64,000 nt of DNA from Pegoplata infirma (GCA_963921195.1 OY992538.1:236647462-236711461), one strand, 5' to 3'. Counted from the stretch's first letter, positions 44,975-56,677 are shown. The notes: generated from the letters alone by a model not told the origin. Program-made: numbers and translations.

Positions 44975-46518
44975 AACATTTCTGTTAGTTTTATATTTAA
45001 GCCTCTAAGACACTCGCTTTTTCTTGTATTTTATTTTGTATTAATTGATAGAATTAAACAGCAAAAGAAGAAATGAAAATGAAACATAAAACAAACAAAT
45101 AGTGATGATTGCTTTTATTTAAATAAAAACTTGCAGAATAAATACCAAAAATCGCCAAAAACAAACAAAAAATCGCTTCGTTTAATGAAAAACAGAAAAG
45201 TTGGCAACACTTAATATCATAAATTCGTAAATGTCAAAAAATATGTACAATTTTTTAATTTATCGATAACACAAGAATAAAATTTGACGTTTATTGTTTT
45301 ATTTTATTACAATTCATTCTTGTTCAGATTTCCTATGATGATATATTTGCACTGTTCGCATTAATTTCATCAACACAAAAAAAAGATAGTGTGATAGGGG
45401 CTTTAGTGAATTTTCCTAAAAGCTCATTTAATATGAAACCAATGTTCATCAATAACATAATGATTTTCGTCAATATGATGAAAACTAATGAATGTTTCAT
45501 CATATCAATGAAAATCTTAATGAAAAACTTAGTTCTTATGTTAGACGTGTGGATGTCTTCAAAATTTTTAAAAATTTCTTTCTTGGTCACAAAAGCTTTT
45601 AATTTGTTGCCACTGATTTTTGTATGTGTTTTTTCGAGTATAAATGTCAAAATCAAAAAAGTTTTAGTTTGAAATATGAATTACTTATAATAGTTTTGGT
45701 GTTTTTTTTGTTGTTGTTTTTTTCTATATCTCTCTATCGCTTTCGCTATCTCTCTCTCCCTGTCTCGTTCTATTTGTAATAACTAAATGAAATCTAAATT
45801 TTGATATTTTCTACTATTTACCGTTTTTTTTTTTGTTAAATTTTTTACTTTAATTTTTTCTTAAGAATATTTTGTTATTCTAATCTGATTAATAGGAATT
45901 TATTTAATAAATTATTTGTATTTTATAACTTTGAATAAACTTTATTTGATTTTGGTTGCTTTTAATTTATTTTCTCTCGATTTGTTTTTTATTTGTTATT
46001 TTTTGTTAAATTGTATATTTGATTAAACGAATTAATTGGTTTTTGTTTTCTTCTAAATTCTCATAAAAAATGTAACAACTGGAAGTGGTGTTTGGTGTGC
46101 GAATTGGTTTTCATTATTGGTTATATAAAAAATTCCCATAGTACTTATTAGATAAAATTGTTTTTTTTTATTTTTTTAATTATTTTCATTAAGTTTTTTT
46201 TATTTAATTTATTTTTTGTTTGTTTTTATTTGAACAATATAAATGAACTCTATAGATCGTTGCAAAGTTACGCACTTAATTAATATCAATGTTGAATGTT
46301 TGATTCATCCTGCGTGATTTCATTAGATATCAGAAAAAAAGGAAAATTCATACGCCACAACCAAAAATTGTCATTTGTCTACCATGGCGTAGGAAATTTC
46401 CTCTTTTTTTATAAACTGTTGAAATCAGACAGGAGTATGTTTTAAATGTATATGTGCATGTATGCTGTTATTGTCATGGTTTTAAATGTCCTTAATTTTT
46501 TATTGGAAACTTCAACTC
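44975..46518. other. AT/T-rich DNA, no gene; CT-rich microsatellite
   Basis: 45391-45545 is a diverged copy of the element at 44665. 45725-45770 is a (CT/TCTC)n pyrimidine tract. No exon recognised. Confidence 0.45.
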
Positions 46519-47030
46519 TTATTACTCTGTAAGTATAATTTTAACTTTTGAAATGACACACGAAAACGCCGAGACACGTAAACTTAATTTTGAGTCGCAG
46601 AATCCAGTGGCATTCTCCGTTTTGCCAGTTTAGGTTGAAATCAAGAGATATTTCGTTTTAAAGTTTTGCGATTTTCAACGAGTTTTTATTAAATTTTCCT
46701 GGGAATATCTTTCAAAAACTCTTTTAGAATTACTTTATTTAGTATTTCTTAGTCGAAACTTTACTCTAATATTGATGGCCGATTAATTTGGGCAAGTAAA
46801 ATAAAATAGTTTTCTTCAATTTTTCAATTTTCATAAAAAACAATAAAAAATCGCTTCAAAATCACAAACTTTAAAATTAAATAACTCTTAATATTGACTT
46901 GATCTGTCAAAACGGAGAACGCCACTGTACTCTATGACCCACTGTATTCTTTGACCCAAAATTAAGTTTACGTGTCTCGGCGTTTTGGTGTGTCAATTTC
47001 ACGTACTTACAGTGTTATTGGATTCAATTC
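46519..47030. mobile_element. ~0.5-kb inverted-repeat element with ACGCCGAGACACGTAAACTT arms
   Basis: The arms ACACGAAAACGCCGAGACAC and GTGTCTCGGCGTTTTGGTGT pair. Outside them CTCTGTAAGTA and TACTTACAGTG also pair, suggesting ends near 46524 and 47023. GGCATTCTCCGTTTTG and its inverse lie further in. Target duplication uncertain. Confidence 0.65.
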
Positions 47031-47679
47031 TTTTATCCCTAAAGTAAGTACTACAACTCGCATAAACACTACTTTGGAACGACATTTGATGACAGTACAA
47101 AACTGGAGTGATTATAATTGTAATTGGACAAATTATAAAGAAACCCAATGGGCAATTGCTGATATTCAAAGCTAACATCCTAGGTGACGGGACACTGACA
47201 TGTGTAAAACACACCTGACATTCCCCAGACATCTCTGTATAACAAGTTGAACACAGTTTAAATGTTCAAAATGTCCTCAGTCATGATCAGCAGTGATCAG
47301 GGGATACTGACATTCCTATTAAGTAGTCTTTGGGATAATGCCTGATGTATCAGGCATATTATAAAATAACTTTTCTCCGTTTTCAGTTTTAACTGTTTTT
47401 CAACCTGGAACCTGCAGTTTATTAGTTCTATAATGCGCGTTGGAAATTGGGATCGAATATCTCAGTACCAGAGTCCCCTTCGTTTTGCTTCGACTCATAA
47501 GCTAACCAACTTGAGAACCCGGTTCAGAATTCCAAGAGTTATTAGACCATATGCTCCTTTCCGGAATATGTATTTAAAAAAAAATTATGAAGACCTGTTT
47601 ATTCTGTCAGAGATCTTTACATACGGGACCCCTATGAGTCATCCTGCTATCTTCATGTGGCCCTGTAAGTCCTCGCCAA
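47031..47679. other. No gene recognised
   Basis: Less AT-rich than neighbours. A 90-codon plus-strand frame (47433-47705) has no recognised domain. It may be part of the old retrotransposon whose fragments lie at 47.7-49.2 kb. Confidence 0.4.
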
Positions 47680-48060
47680 TTATGTTCCCAATTCCGTCAG
47701 CCTAGTGACACTTCTGCCTTCATTCTCCTTTAGAGATATATGTAAAAGTGGGAGGTTTAGCATTGGCATAAATTGGACAGGATCTTTCCGCCATCGTATG
47801 CCAATGCAGCCCAGATGACATACTTTGTCCAGTATAGATCTGGCCATAATTTGTTTCACCTTTGGCCACCAAACCAGAGCGTTATAAGGGATTGGTCGTA
47901 TGATCGTAAGAAATGACCAATATATCATGTAAGGGTTACTATCAAAATAGTACAACCTAGTTGCCTTTTAGGTTGTACTATTTAGATGAGGATTCCATGT
48001 CAGAGATTTGTCAAGATTAATCCTGAATATTTTACCTTGTTCGAAAAACCTATCGTGACG
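47680..48060 (-). pseudogene. RT C-terminal fragment, LOA-like
   Basis: The minus strand contains IYWSFLTIIRPIPYNALVWW, parallel to WIYTAVVRPILLYGIIVWW of the LOA element at 33.9-34.0 kb. Upstream, near 47980-48050, a frame resembles the KYLG(V/L)ILDKSLTWN block. It is a short old remnant with no intact frame. Confidence 0.6.
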
Positions 48061-48189
48061 CCATTATTTCCACACTCTTAAAACCAACATTCATTGTTGA
48101 CAATGGTAGGACATGTCATTTAAAAGGATTTGTCAGAACCTGAAGACATTTCCTTAAGGAATCACTATAAATAACTCCACATGACACAT

Positions 48190-48935
48190 TTTCCAACTGG
48201 GTAACTGCCAGAGCTTCGAAAGATTTCATTCCCTAATTCGATTTGTCATTCTGAATGAAAATTTAGTGATTGCATTCCCCAATCACATTTTATCGAAATA
48301 AATGAATTCACTTTAGACTCATTCGATTTATAAATAGCGAATGCATTCGATTTATTTTTCATTCGACTTTCAAAAATCGAATTCATTCAATATTCACTTG
48401 CGAATGCAATCAATTTTCTTTTCATTCAATTTGAAAAATCGAATGGCTTATTTATTCATTGCATATAAAACTTAAAAAACTAACCAAGATAGAGCAAAAC
48501 GGATCCAATTTTTTTCCATTGTATCGGCAACACTCTTTATACTTTTTGTCGTGTAGGCAGTTGATATGTGCATTTTTAAAATTTTCGGGAACAACATTTT
48601 TTTTGGATTCAAAATTAGGGCCCATTAGGGCCATCGTATGTAAAGAGAGTCGGCGATACTATTGACCAAAATTTGGCTCCGTTTTGGTGTATCTATTTAA
48701 AAAATCGATTGCATTTGCAGTGGAATGATAAAAAGGCGAATGCACTCGATTTTTCTAAATCGAATGAACAAGAAATCGAATGCATTAATTTTTTTCCATT
48801 TAATCGAATGAATTCCAAGGACTGCATTCATTCTTGATTTCTGAAATCGAATGCATTCACTGACTATAAAAATTTAATTGATTTTTTTGAGAATTCATTC
48901 GAAAAGGATTTCATTCATGCTTACTAACTGGGCAC
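48190..48935. mobile_element. Probable inverted-repeat element rich in GAATGCATTCGATT
   Basis: The outer parts (48190-48430 and 48690-48930) repeat AATCGAATGCATTC-type words and pair loosely. Near each edge lies an AACTGGG word, once direct and once in inverted partner context. The middle 48433-48690 is unrelated and may be an insertion. Confidence 0.4.
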
Positions 48936-49019
48936 TGTAATCTTTAAAACTGATAGTCACACAAGACCCCAATGTCTAGTTACAGCCACTTTAAACCTAA
49001 TCTTCATTGATTAAAGATA

Positions 49020-49150
49020 GGTTTATCGTGTACAGATAGATTCTGCAAGTTAGAGAAAGATACTGTAGAACATATTCTTTGTAATTTCCCAAGTTTTGTT
49101 GGTAGAAAACTTTTGAGTCTTGGGCACATTACTTATCTCCGGCAGACACA
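49020..49150 (+). pseudogene. Retrotransposon C-terminal zinc-binding fragment
   Basis: The plus strand reads CRFCKLEKDTVEHILCNFPS, then GRKLLSLG, the same Cys-x2-Cys...His...Cys layout as the LOA C terminus at 61.57-61.68 kb. It is an isolated fragment, probably a divergent LOA/I-type relative. The flanking 49150-49730 shows no recognised gene. Confidence 0.55.
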
Positions 49151-49732
49151 ATGGCATAATTGAATTTATTACAAAGGCTGATACAAAATCTCTAAAATAA
49201 CTGAAGAATCTGAACGAAACAAAGACTAAAGGCGTAAGTAGTTATCCGAACGAAATCTTCGGTAACCGTAACATATCAATATAAATCACATATAAAATCC
49301 TGTTACCATCTAAAAGAGAGCATAACTGCTCTCCCAGGTTCTCAAATAAGAAAAACAACCAGCTGATTCATCAAAGGCACACTATGTTTTGTTCGCATAA
49401 CTACTTATTCCTTAACTTACTTTCTAATGATTGTATGAAGGGCTACCGTTCCTTTCGGAATGTTGGATTCGGAAATTTTTATAGTCGATCGTATGTCGCA
49501 CGATGCCTTTTTGTATCAACACAAGTGGTAGTCATAACCGCGCTCTGCTTTTTTTACTCTGAGCCAGTACTCAGGAAATTCCCTTTACTAATGCAATGCA
49601 TTAGCATTCTCATAACCTATTATAAAATAGGTTATGAGAAGATGAATTTTCGAATTTTCTCTGTAATGCGTTGTGCGAAACATTATACAGTCGCCAAAAA
49701 AGTATGTGATCTGCTAGAAAGACGGCTACCTA

Positions 49733-50520
49733 CTACAGAATGAGTTTGTCTATTTCAGGTGAACACTTACCGTGGTAATAGCGGTAGAAAATTGACGCAC
49801 AAACCACATTCCGATGATGCTCCAATGATTCAATAGAGCTTAATGTTCTACTATCATAGATGAGCTTTACCGAACTCATCTGCACCCGATCCAGAAGCTT
49901 CAAGGTATGCCTTGAAGAACGTGACCAAATATGGAAGTCGTATTCCATCTTATGTTGGATATAGGCTGTATAAATAATGAGATCAGACGGAGTGATAGAT
50001 CGGACCTAAGAAACATGTTGGCTCCAGCAAATTTAACTGTGAATTTTCATGCCTAGAATATCGAGATTGTCTGGTTCCTAAAAGCTACACCACACACGGA
50101 TACATATGGCGCTGATTCTTCAATCCGTCTGTTGGTCAACATAACTATTCCTTATTTGCAAGACTCCACTCGAAGATTATAGAAATGCCATGAACGAGTG
50201 TGTCATTCATATTCTGCCTCATAGATTAAACCTCAGTAAAGCTTAGTCTATGACTGAAGGAAAACGAATGACAAAGTTGGACTAAGGAGGTCATTAAGAA
50301 AATAAGAAAAAGTGTACGAGAAGGAACCTTTAGCCGGAACTCATCTGATATGAATCCGTTTATAAAAACACGTATAGTACGGTCTCTAAGGAAGCTTGAT
50401 ATAAAACGTGAAAAATCACTACCTACACCAAAACAATAAGCTTCGAAATGAGTGCACCGCGTCGCACATGATCGAACGCCTTGGATATATATCTAGAGCA
50501 ACCACTTTGGTGAACGACTA
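49733..50520 (-). pseudogene. Decayed Jockey/CR1-like RT remnant
   Basis: Minus-strand fragments in order: ISKAFDHVRRGALISKL (RT motif A region, near 50450-50500), VPSRTLFLIFLMTSL (damaged motif B, near 50310), then LDILGMKI and, at 49733-49948, SSRHTLKLLDRVQMSSVKLI and SLEHHRNVVCASIFYRYYHG. The last two closely parallel the C-terminal blocks of the 14.2-15.8 kb remnant, so both derive from one family. Confidence 0.72.
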
Positions 50521-51311
50521 GACTAGCAATCATTAACTTAGGCATTGTCTTGTGCTTTCGAAGCAGAGTTTCAAATTACTGGGATAGAATCTTTACAATA
50601 ATAAGCAGTTGTTTCAATGGACTAATAAGAGCATTGGTAGCACAATGGATCAAAAAGATAAAAATTCGAGACAAAATATCCGTTTGGAATATGATGTTTG
50701 AACAACAATGGTATTAGATAAAAATATTGCAGATACGGGAGCCTTTTACAACAGTTACCTACCAATTTTTGTTTACAGTCATCTTATGCCACTCCAATTA
50801 TAACTGAGCTCTCGCAATTCGCTATTATTAACTCCTCACAAGCATTTCCAAACTGAGATCTTTGATATTTTTACTTTCCATACGATTTCATAATTTTCAT
50901 TTGCTACTTTGGTATGAAAAGAAATGCATTTTGTCAAATAAGAAAACTCTTCAAGATTTTAACAAAATTCTTTTTTAAAATAACCCAGATTGGGTTTGTC
51001 GATGCTAATATGTTCTGTATCATACAGAAGTCATTTGACAACTCAATCTCAAATTGTCAATAAAATTAAGTTAAGTAGTGTCAATGTTTGACCATCGTCA
51101 TTAGTTAGTATCATGCAAATAACTATTCTAATTTGAAATTATTTTTCACACTACAATCAGTACATGCTTTCAAATAATGTCGAATTGATATCGAAAATAT
51201 GAGTCAGTTTTTTGTTCATTCATTTAAAAGTCGATGCATATATTGTCAATGAGAATTTCATGGTAATGATGGCGGTACAATTCCTATTTTATTTTGTTAT
51301 TTAAGCGACAG
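50521..51311. other. Region downstream of the FGF gene, no other gene seen
   Basis: AT-rich and free of recognised transposon ends; it probably includes the FGF 3' UTR (minus strand). No second gene is recognised. Confidence 0.45.
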
Positions 51312-53942
51312 CTACGCATAGTTACCAACACTTCGTAAACGTAATATACGCTTGCGTTCACGATTAATTTTAATTTTTGCTATACGTATTGATTCGGGTA
51401 AAGTCGCCGTAGCAGATGTTGGTAAATATCCGCTAATCATTGTTAAACGACTAGTACTAGATTTCACAACAGTTTCATCGTTATCATTGTCTAATAATTC
51501 GGGATATATACTAATGTTATCGATACTATCGATATCAATGTCACCGGCTTCATTGCGCACATATGTTAGTTGATGAAATGGTGTTGCCAACAGTCTTTGA
51601 GTTGATTTGCGCAAAGTTTTTCGTGTGGTTGAAGGCGAAGGTGGTAGTGACGACCTAGAGGACAATATAGTCGTAGAGCTAAGCGTTGGTGTAGCCTGGA
51701 TTTGTTGTGTATTGTCTGCCGTTGACAAGGTCGTATCGTGTTTGGGCACAGAATGGTATTGCATTGTTGGAGTTGCAGAAGATGACGGTGGCGATAATGG
51801 TGGTGGCTGCTGCGGTGATTCAGGCAAACTTGTGGTTATTGTTGTCGTTGTGGTTTTATCATTTCTTGTGGGTGTTGTTTCGAAAATAATACTTGTTGTC
51901 GCTCTGGAAACGGTTTCCAATTTTTTTTCAGAGCTGTTTTCAATAAAATTTCGTTTTGGGGTTTCATTGTTGAAGCTGGCATTTCTATGTCGACTATTTT
52001 TGTGGTTATTGGCAATGGGTGCAGTTTTCGTTGCATACATGCAATCAGTCGTAGTTTTACTTCCATTGAAAATGGAAGCAGTGCTATTAGCGCAGTCGTT
52101 TGTGTATGTTGGCGTTGTCTCTTCAGCCATCATCGAACTTGTCTCCTCCTCAGAAATTGACGTTTTGGCAGGCTTAGTATCCCATGTGGTTTCACTAACT
52201 TCTGTGGACGCTTGTGTGTTAGATGTACTAACCAGCACATCTTCAGCTGCTGCTGTTACTGTTGTGGTTGCATTATCCGAATCATCTTTATTATCGGTCA
52301 CATTTGCCTCTTCAAAGTAACTATCGAAAGTTACAGTACTTTGAGCCTCATCCAAATTGGGTGTTGCAGCTGTATCCTTAACAAATTCATTAGCATCTAA
52401 ATCGTCTTCACCATTTACGATCAAACTGGTCGTTGACCAAAAATCTGATTGAGTATTGGTTGAGGTATTTATTGTTGTCGTTCCTAAGTCTGTAGTTACT
52501 GTCGGTGATATAGTTTCATCGATATTATTTTCGGTTTGAGTAGTAATAGTAGTAAACACTGATGTTGGAAGCGGTAAGGACGTCTGCAAAGACAAAGTGT
52601 TTTTATCAATATCAGTCATTGAGGATGATACCAGAGTTGTAGAGTATCGCTTTTCGGTATCCATTGCGGTAATAGAAGCTGCTGTGACGGAGGTGCTCAA
52701 CGAGTAGTCTGTGTCTTCATCGGAATAAGAAGCAGATGAAGAAGGGTACCAGGTTTCCCAAGTCGGTAGACTGGCAGAGGTCGGTTTAACTGATGATAAC
52801 ATAATATCATTGTTAATCCAGGCGTAATCGGTTGAACTGCTCATAAATTCTTCATCATCATATGAGGGTAGCGTGGCAGGTTCAACGGATGAAGTATAGG
52901 ATTTACTATCATGCCTCCAGTTTTGAGATTTTAACCTTGCTAGTTCTGCCGAATGATCTGGTTCCTGTTTCTTTTGCAGTCCCTTTTTGTGGAGCTTATC
53001 GTTCTTTCTTCTTCGTCCCTTACGTTTAGTAACAACTACTGTGGATGACAGTGCATTACGATTTGCAGATGCATCCGTTGATATCTGCTGAACAACACTG
53101 GTAGGATTTATTTCAGCATAGCTTGTGCTAGTAGTAGCATATTGAGGTTTAGATGAATGTATTGTTTTTGATGTTGACAATAATGTTGATGATGCTGTCG
53201 TTGCTCTCGATGATGTTGCTGCCGCTGTTGCTGCTGATGGACTAGGTCTTACTCGTTGCCGAACTTTTGTCTTTTGCTTTTGGTCATGCTGCTGTCTTCT
53301 GGCCACCTTGTTGGGATCATTATGATGATGTCTGACCTGATGATTTGGAGGCGGGTGGTGGTGATGTTGGTTAGTATTATTATTATTATGTTGTTGTGAT
53401 TTTGTATGATTTGTTATACTATGTTGACTTAATTCTAAATTTTGCCTAGAACTATTTAGGTTAGTGCTATTTTTTGGGTTGCTTAAATTGTAGCTATGGC
53501 CTCGAATTTGTTGCATATCCTGTTTTTGTTGCCGCTGCTTATTGCCGTTCCTCTGTTTGTTCTTATTCTTTTTAGTGTTGAGATGGCTGGGAACCGTTGC
53601 CTCCAGACGATGCTGATTCTTGGGGCGATTTTGCTTTGGCCTTCCTCCTCCACTTCCCCGGCCAGGATGTATGGAGTAGGGTGTGTTTGTATATTCTGTT
53701 TTTGGTATTTTAGTGGTGCTTTTCGTTTTCGTGGGTGCTGAAAAGTGTGTGTGTTGATGGAAAAATTGATCGGTTGGAATTTTAGTAAACATATAACACG
53801 CATCGTTTACAGATTTTTTGGGACCAACAGCTCTACCTCGTTGCGTGAAACCGATGCGTCGCTGCAAATCGACTACAGACCGGAACACGAAATAACCGTG
53901 AACAATAGCTTCGTTGAAATAGCAGGTATCTTGGAGTTCTTT
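51312..53942 (-). CDS. FGF-family ligand, terminal coding exon (partial gene)
   Basis: This exon encodes the C-terminal half of a fibroblast growth factor core, a secreted ligand for FGF receptor tyrosine kinases. It reads open for 877 codons to a TAG at 51312-51314, entered after a pyrimidine-rich acceptor ending in TATAG just above 53942. Residues 1-55 fit the last FGF strands: CYFNE, a YFVFRS strand, GFTQRGRAVGPKKS (compare the FxRKGRPRKGSK region of FGF8-type ligands) and YMFTKIP. There follows a Lys/Asn/Gln-rich stretch, a poly-Asn/His segment, a basic KRKGRRRK block (possible furin-type site), a long Ser/Thr-rich tail with several N-x-S/T sequons, and a basic C terminus. I see no transmembrane segment. 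Drosophila has three FGFs (Branchless, Pyramus, Thisbe), all with long tails; I cannot decide which this is. Base composition is clearly less AT-rich than the flanks. An AATAAA lies 19 nt after the stop (51288-51293, minus), but the true poly(A) site is unknown. An open frame starting with a GTG at 53888 is only part of this exon. Confidence 0.85.
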   Translation of the reverse strand, partial: KELQDTCYFNEAIVHGYFVFRSVVDLQRRIGFTQRGRAVGPKKSVNDACYMFTKIPTDQFFHQHTHFSAPTKTKSTTKIPKTEYTNTPYSIHPGRGSGGGRPKQNRPKNQHRLEATVPSHLNTKKNKNKQRNGNKQRQQKQDMQQIRGHSYNLSNPKNSTNLNSSRQNLELSQHSITNHTKSQQHNNNNTNQHHHHPPPNHQVRHHHNDPNKVARRQQHDQKQKTKVRQRVRPSPSAATAAATSSRATTASSTLLSTSKTIHSSKPQYATTSTSYAEINPTSVVQQISTDASANRNALSSTVVVTKRKGRRRKNDKLHKKGLQKKQEPDHSAELARLKSQNWRHDSKSYTSSVEPATLPSYDDEEFMSSSTDYAWINNDIMLSSVKPTSASLPTWETWYPSSSASYSDEDTDYSLSTSVTAASITAMDTEKRYSTTLVSSSMTDIDKNTLSLQTSLPLPTSVFTTITTQTENNIDETISPTVTTDLGTTTINTSTNTQSDFWSTTSLIVNGEDDLDANEFVKDTAATPNLDEAQSTVTFDSYFEEANVTDNKDDSDNATTTVTAAAEDVLVSTSNTQASTEVSETTWDTKPAKTSISEEETSSMMAEETTPTYTNDCANSTASIFNGSKTTTDCMYATKTAPIANNHKNSRHRNASFNNETPKRNFIENSSEKKLETVSRATTSIIFETTPTRNDKTTTTTITTSLPESPQQPPPLSPPSSSATPTMQYHSVPKHDTTLSTADNTQQIQATPTLSSTTILSSRSSLPPSPSTTRKTLRKSTQRLLATPFHQLTYVRNEAGDIDIDSIDNISIYPELLDNDNDETVVKSSTSRLTMISGYLPTSATATLPESIRIAKIKINRERKRILRLRSVGNYA

Positions 53943-54541
53943 CTATAAATACAAAAAAAAAAATTTTGGAAACAAAAATTGAAACAGACAACACATATGT
54001 CGTTAATTGTGTTATGTATAGATTTTATGAGTGTATAAGTGTGCGTGCGTGCCTGTCTGTGTAAGTACCACAAGTATCCGTCAGAAATGAAAACACAATT
54101 GAAAAAAAATCTTGAAACCGGCAATTGCCTTTTAGAAGTAGAGGTTTTGTTTTCGAAATTGAGCGTCTGCGTGAATGCGTGTTAATGTTGCCATCTTTGA
54201 CACTAAACATTCACCTAAAGTGTTTATTTATAAAACACTTGAAATTTCCAACAGTTTAGTTTACATAATGATGATCTTTTCTTTCAAAATATTTTGAAAT
54301 GTTGTGGTAGCAAAACCCCAAAAAAACGAAAATATTTATACAATTTTTATTGAAGTATGCAGATGAATGCATTTAAACAACATTTATGTTAAACATGAAT
54401 TTTGAAGAAGAAAAAAAAATATTTTTAAATAATTGGAAATTATTTAATGTTTCTTTTGGGAGTACTTCTTCGTATGTAAGTGAATTAAATTTATAAGAGT
54501 TTTAGAGATTTTATAATTTACTTTAGGATTGTTTTTCTTAC
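53943..54541 (-). other. Intron between the last two FGF exons
   Basis: 599 bp with a GTAAGA 5' end and a (T)n-GTATTTATAG 3' end on the minus strand. Both flanking exons stay in frame across it. It holds no recognised mobile element, in contrast to the upstream side of the gene. Confidence 0.8.
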
Positions 54542-54660
54542 CATTCCAACTAGTTTCCAATGATCGTTGAAACACAGATATCTTTGTGTTTCTTTTGCAT
54601 ACAGAGCTATTTTGAAATTGTTGTTCACAAAATCCGGGCGGCCAACTATTGTTATATTTT
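54542..54660 (-). CDS. FGF-family ligand, penultimate coding exon
   Basis: A 119-nt exon with a strong polypyrimidine tract and CAG acceptor immediately above 54660 and a GTAAGA donor at 54541. It reads open in the phase that joins the next exon: two leading bases, then 39 codons ending in ATG, phase 0 into AAA of the terminal exon. The peptide contains KETQRYLCFNDHWKLVG, which matches the central FGF strand pattern (T/G-RYLCMNKxGKLVG in vertebrate FGFs). The joined product runs straight into the CYFNE strand of the next exon. No ATG-initiated frame of useful length marks it, so an ORF-only scan would miss it. Exon boundaries rest on splice consensus and protein continuity, not on transcript data. 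The preceding exon must end in phase 1; I could not find it in the remaining window. Confidence 0.82.
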
Positions 54661-55171
54661 CTGAAAAAAAACAAAAAAAAAATTAAAAAATTATTATTGT
54701 ATTAATTACCAATAAGAATAAGAAAACTTGTTCGGAGATAAGTAATAATACCGAAAATATGCAAACCCTAAAAAAAACTGAACAGATTCTGAAATTGACC
54801 ACCTTTATCTACTATTTCCCAGTATTGGGGCATAACAATTGCCAATTTTAAATAATTTTTTATTTAAAATTATTTAAACCCAGCAAATTATTTCCCCAAT
54901 ACTGGAAAATAGTAGATAATTTTGGTCAAGGGTAGTTAACATGTAAACTGCCCTTAAGATAAGCGAGTCTGGTTTAGCTAAATCAATTTGCTTACTGAAT
55001 TACATTTCTTAAACATATCTTTTCAGATCAGGGAAGAAAAAGTGAGTACATTATAACATTTTAAATCTCCATAACTCATTAGTACCCTCATACGACCAAT
55101 TTAGCGTATTTTCTATTCCTAACGATTTCATGAATTATATAAAATTATTTAAAAGATTTTAACCTTGTTAG
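54661..55171 (-). other. Start of upstream FGF intron, no gene seen
   Basis: AT-rich sequence directly upstream of the penultimate FGF exon. It holds a short inverted repeat near 54790-54925 around a CTACTATTTCCCAGTATTGG-type motif, which also occurs near 16540-16640. No exon is recognised here or further up to the window end, so the intron may extend beyond 64000. Confidence 0.5.
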
Positions 55172-55475
55172 GTTAGGTTACGTTTCAAATGGCTGCTGGC
55201 GCTTAACGTCAGCACAAACAGACTCTGAGGTCCGTTGTGATACTACAGGACTGTAATAGGTTCCCCTAGTAATCCCTTTAGTTAAACCAATTTGAGCTTC
55301 TTATAAAGCTCCCTAGATCCCAGTGAAACAAGTCTCTTACCAGAAAGTGACGGACAATGGCAGATAAAGTGTTCTATAGTTTGCAACTCCTCCACATCCA
55401 TGCAACTCTGGCAAAAGTTATTTGTCGGCGCATTTAACCGCTCAGCGTGCTTTTCTATAAGGCAGTGTTCGGTAA

Positions 55476-56073
55476 CACTGTGGAACAAATTCAGGTTACC
55501 AAAAGTTAGGTCGATTCGAATTTTTTTTTAATCGACCTTCCAATATGCGGTCAAATGCCGATTTTCAGCATATTGTTTATATGGGTTTTTGGCTATAACT
55601 CGTCGACTAATTGATATTTTTTCAATCTGTAAAACCCAAATTTTTGCTAGAGACCTGTCCAACAATTAAATCATAAAAATGATTTAGAAAATTTTTGTGG
55701 TGCTTATGAGGCAAAATGTTGGAAAAATTATTTTTTTTCATGCTTTTTGAAAATATTCACCAACATTTTGCTTCATAAGCACCACAAAAATGTTCTAAAC
55801 CAATTTTTTAAAACATTTTAATTGTTGGACAGATCTCTAGCAAAAATTTGGCTTTTACAGATAGAAAAATATCAATTAGTCGACCAGTTATAGCCAAAAA
55901 GCCATATAATTAATATGCTGAAAATCGGCATTTGACTGCAAAGTTCGAAGGTCGATTAAAAAAAAATCGAACTAACATAAACAAACGTCGCCATCTTCTA
56001 ATTTAGCCTCTATTTTTACCCCTCACTCTCAGAATCGACCTAACTTTTGTAAACCTGAATTTGTTCCACAGTG
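55476..56073. mobile_element. 598-bp hairpin transposon, 3-bp TAA target duplication
   Basis: The ends are CACTGTGGAACAAATTC and its complement. Almost the whole element folds on itself, with a centre near 55745 (for example TGGTGCTTATGAGGCAAAATG against CATTTTGCTTCATAAGCACC). TAA is present at 55473-55475 and 56074-56076, while the other LOA copy has a single site, so the 3-bp duplication is directly shown. A TWA duplication fits PIF/Harbinger; a 3-bp duplication with CACTG ends also fits CACTA-type elements. No transposase. Confidence 0.85.
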
Positions 56074-56677
56074 TAATTATAGCTAATTAGATAATTGAAA
56101 TCTCTTTTTTGGAAGCGATATCAGTTCACTTATGCGCTTCCGATTAGGTAGTGGCCAGATCTGTCGTTTTGTCTCACACTTCCATTCATTTGTCCATCTC
56201 TGATTAGTCTCCGTCGCGGAACAAAGCCGTAGATTTTGCATGTAAGTTTTTAGAGGCATACCTACACATTGCAATTCTGTTGGAACCTGGAAGGTAGTTC
56301 ACAGTCTTGCAAGCCGTGGGACCTAATGAGTCGTATGTCAAACTTGGCCATCTCATTTAAAAACGTGGGGCAGTTAAGGGCAGATCTTGTTTTAAAAAAA
56401 CATTGACTCCTGGGACTTGACCGTCAGAGTGGATGTTGTCTGTGATTGTAGACAAGACATTACTACTCAACCAGTCAGCCATTTCCTTTATTGCCAGCAT
56501 TTCTGCCTGATAAACATGGCAATGATCTGGCAATCTTCGAGCCAGGCTCAATCCTAGCTCTTCCGAATAGACTCCAAAGCGCACTTCTTCGTGCAGCCTC
56601 GATACATCCGTGTAAATGTCTATAGAATCTCCACTACCCGGAATGCTCCTCATTTAAGACTCCCTTGATGGTATCAT

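Noticed and set aside
47433..47705. 90-codon plus-strand frame as a gene
   Set aside because: No domain recognised and it lies within a zone of retrotransposon fragments; left as unassigned.
51607..52320. 237-codon open frame on the plus strand
   Set aside because: It lies opposite the FGF terminal exon, and its Val/Ser/Ala-rich product is the antisense of the Thr/Ser-rich tail. No independent domain or splice context.
53745..53888. Treating 51312-53888 as a complete single-exon gene
   Set aside because: The frame's first codon is GTG and the protein likeness extends upstream to 53942, where a good splice acceptor stands. It is a terminal exon, not a whole gene.
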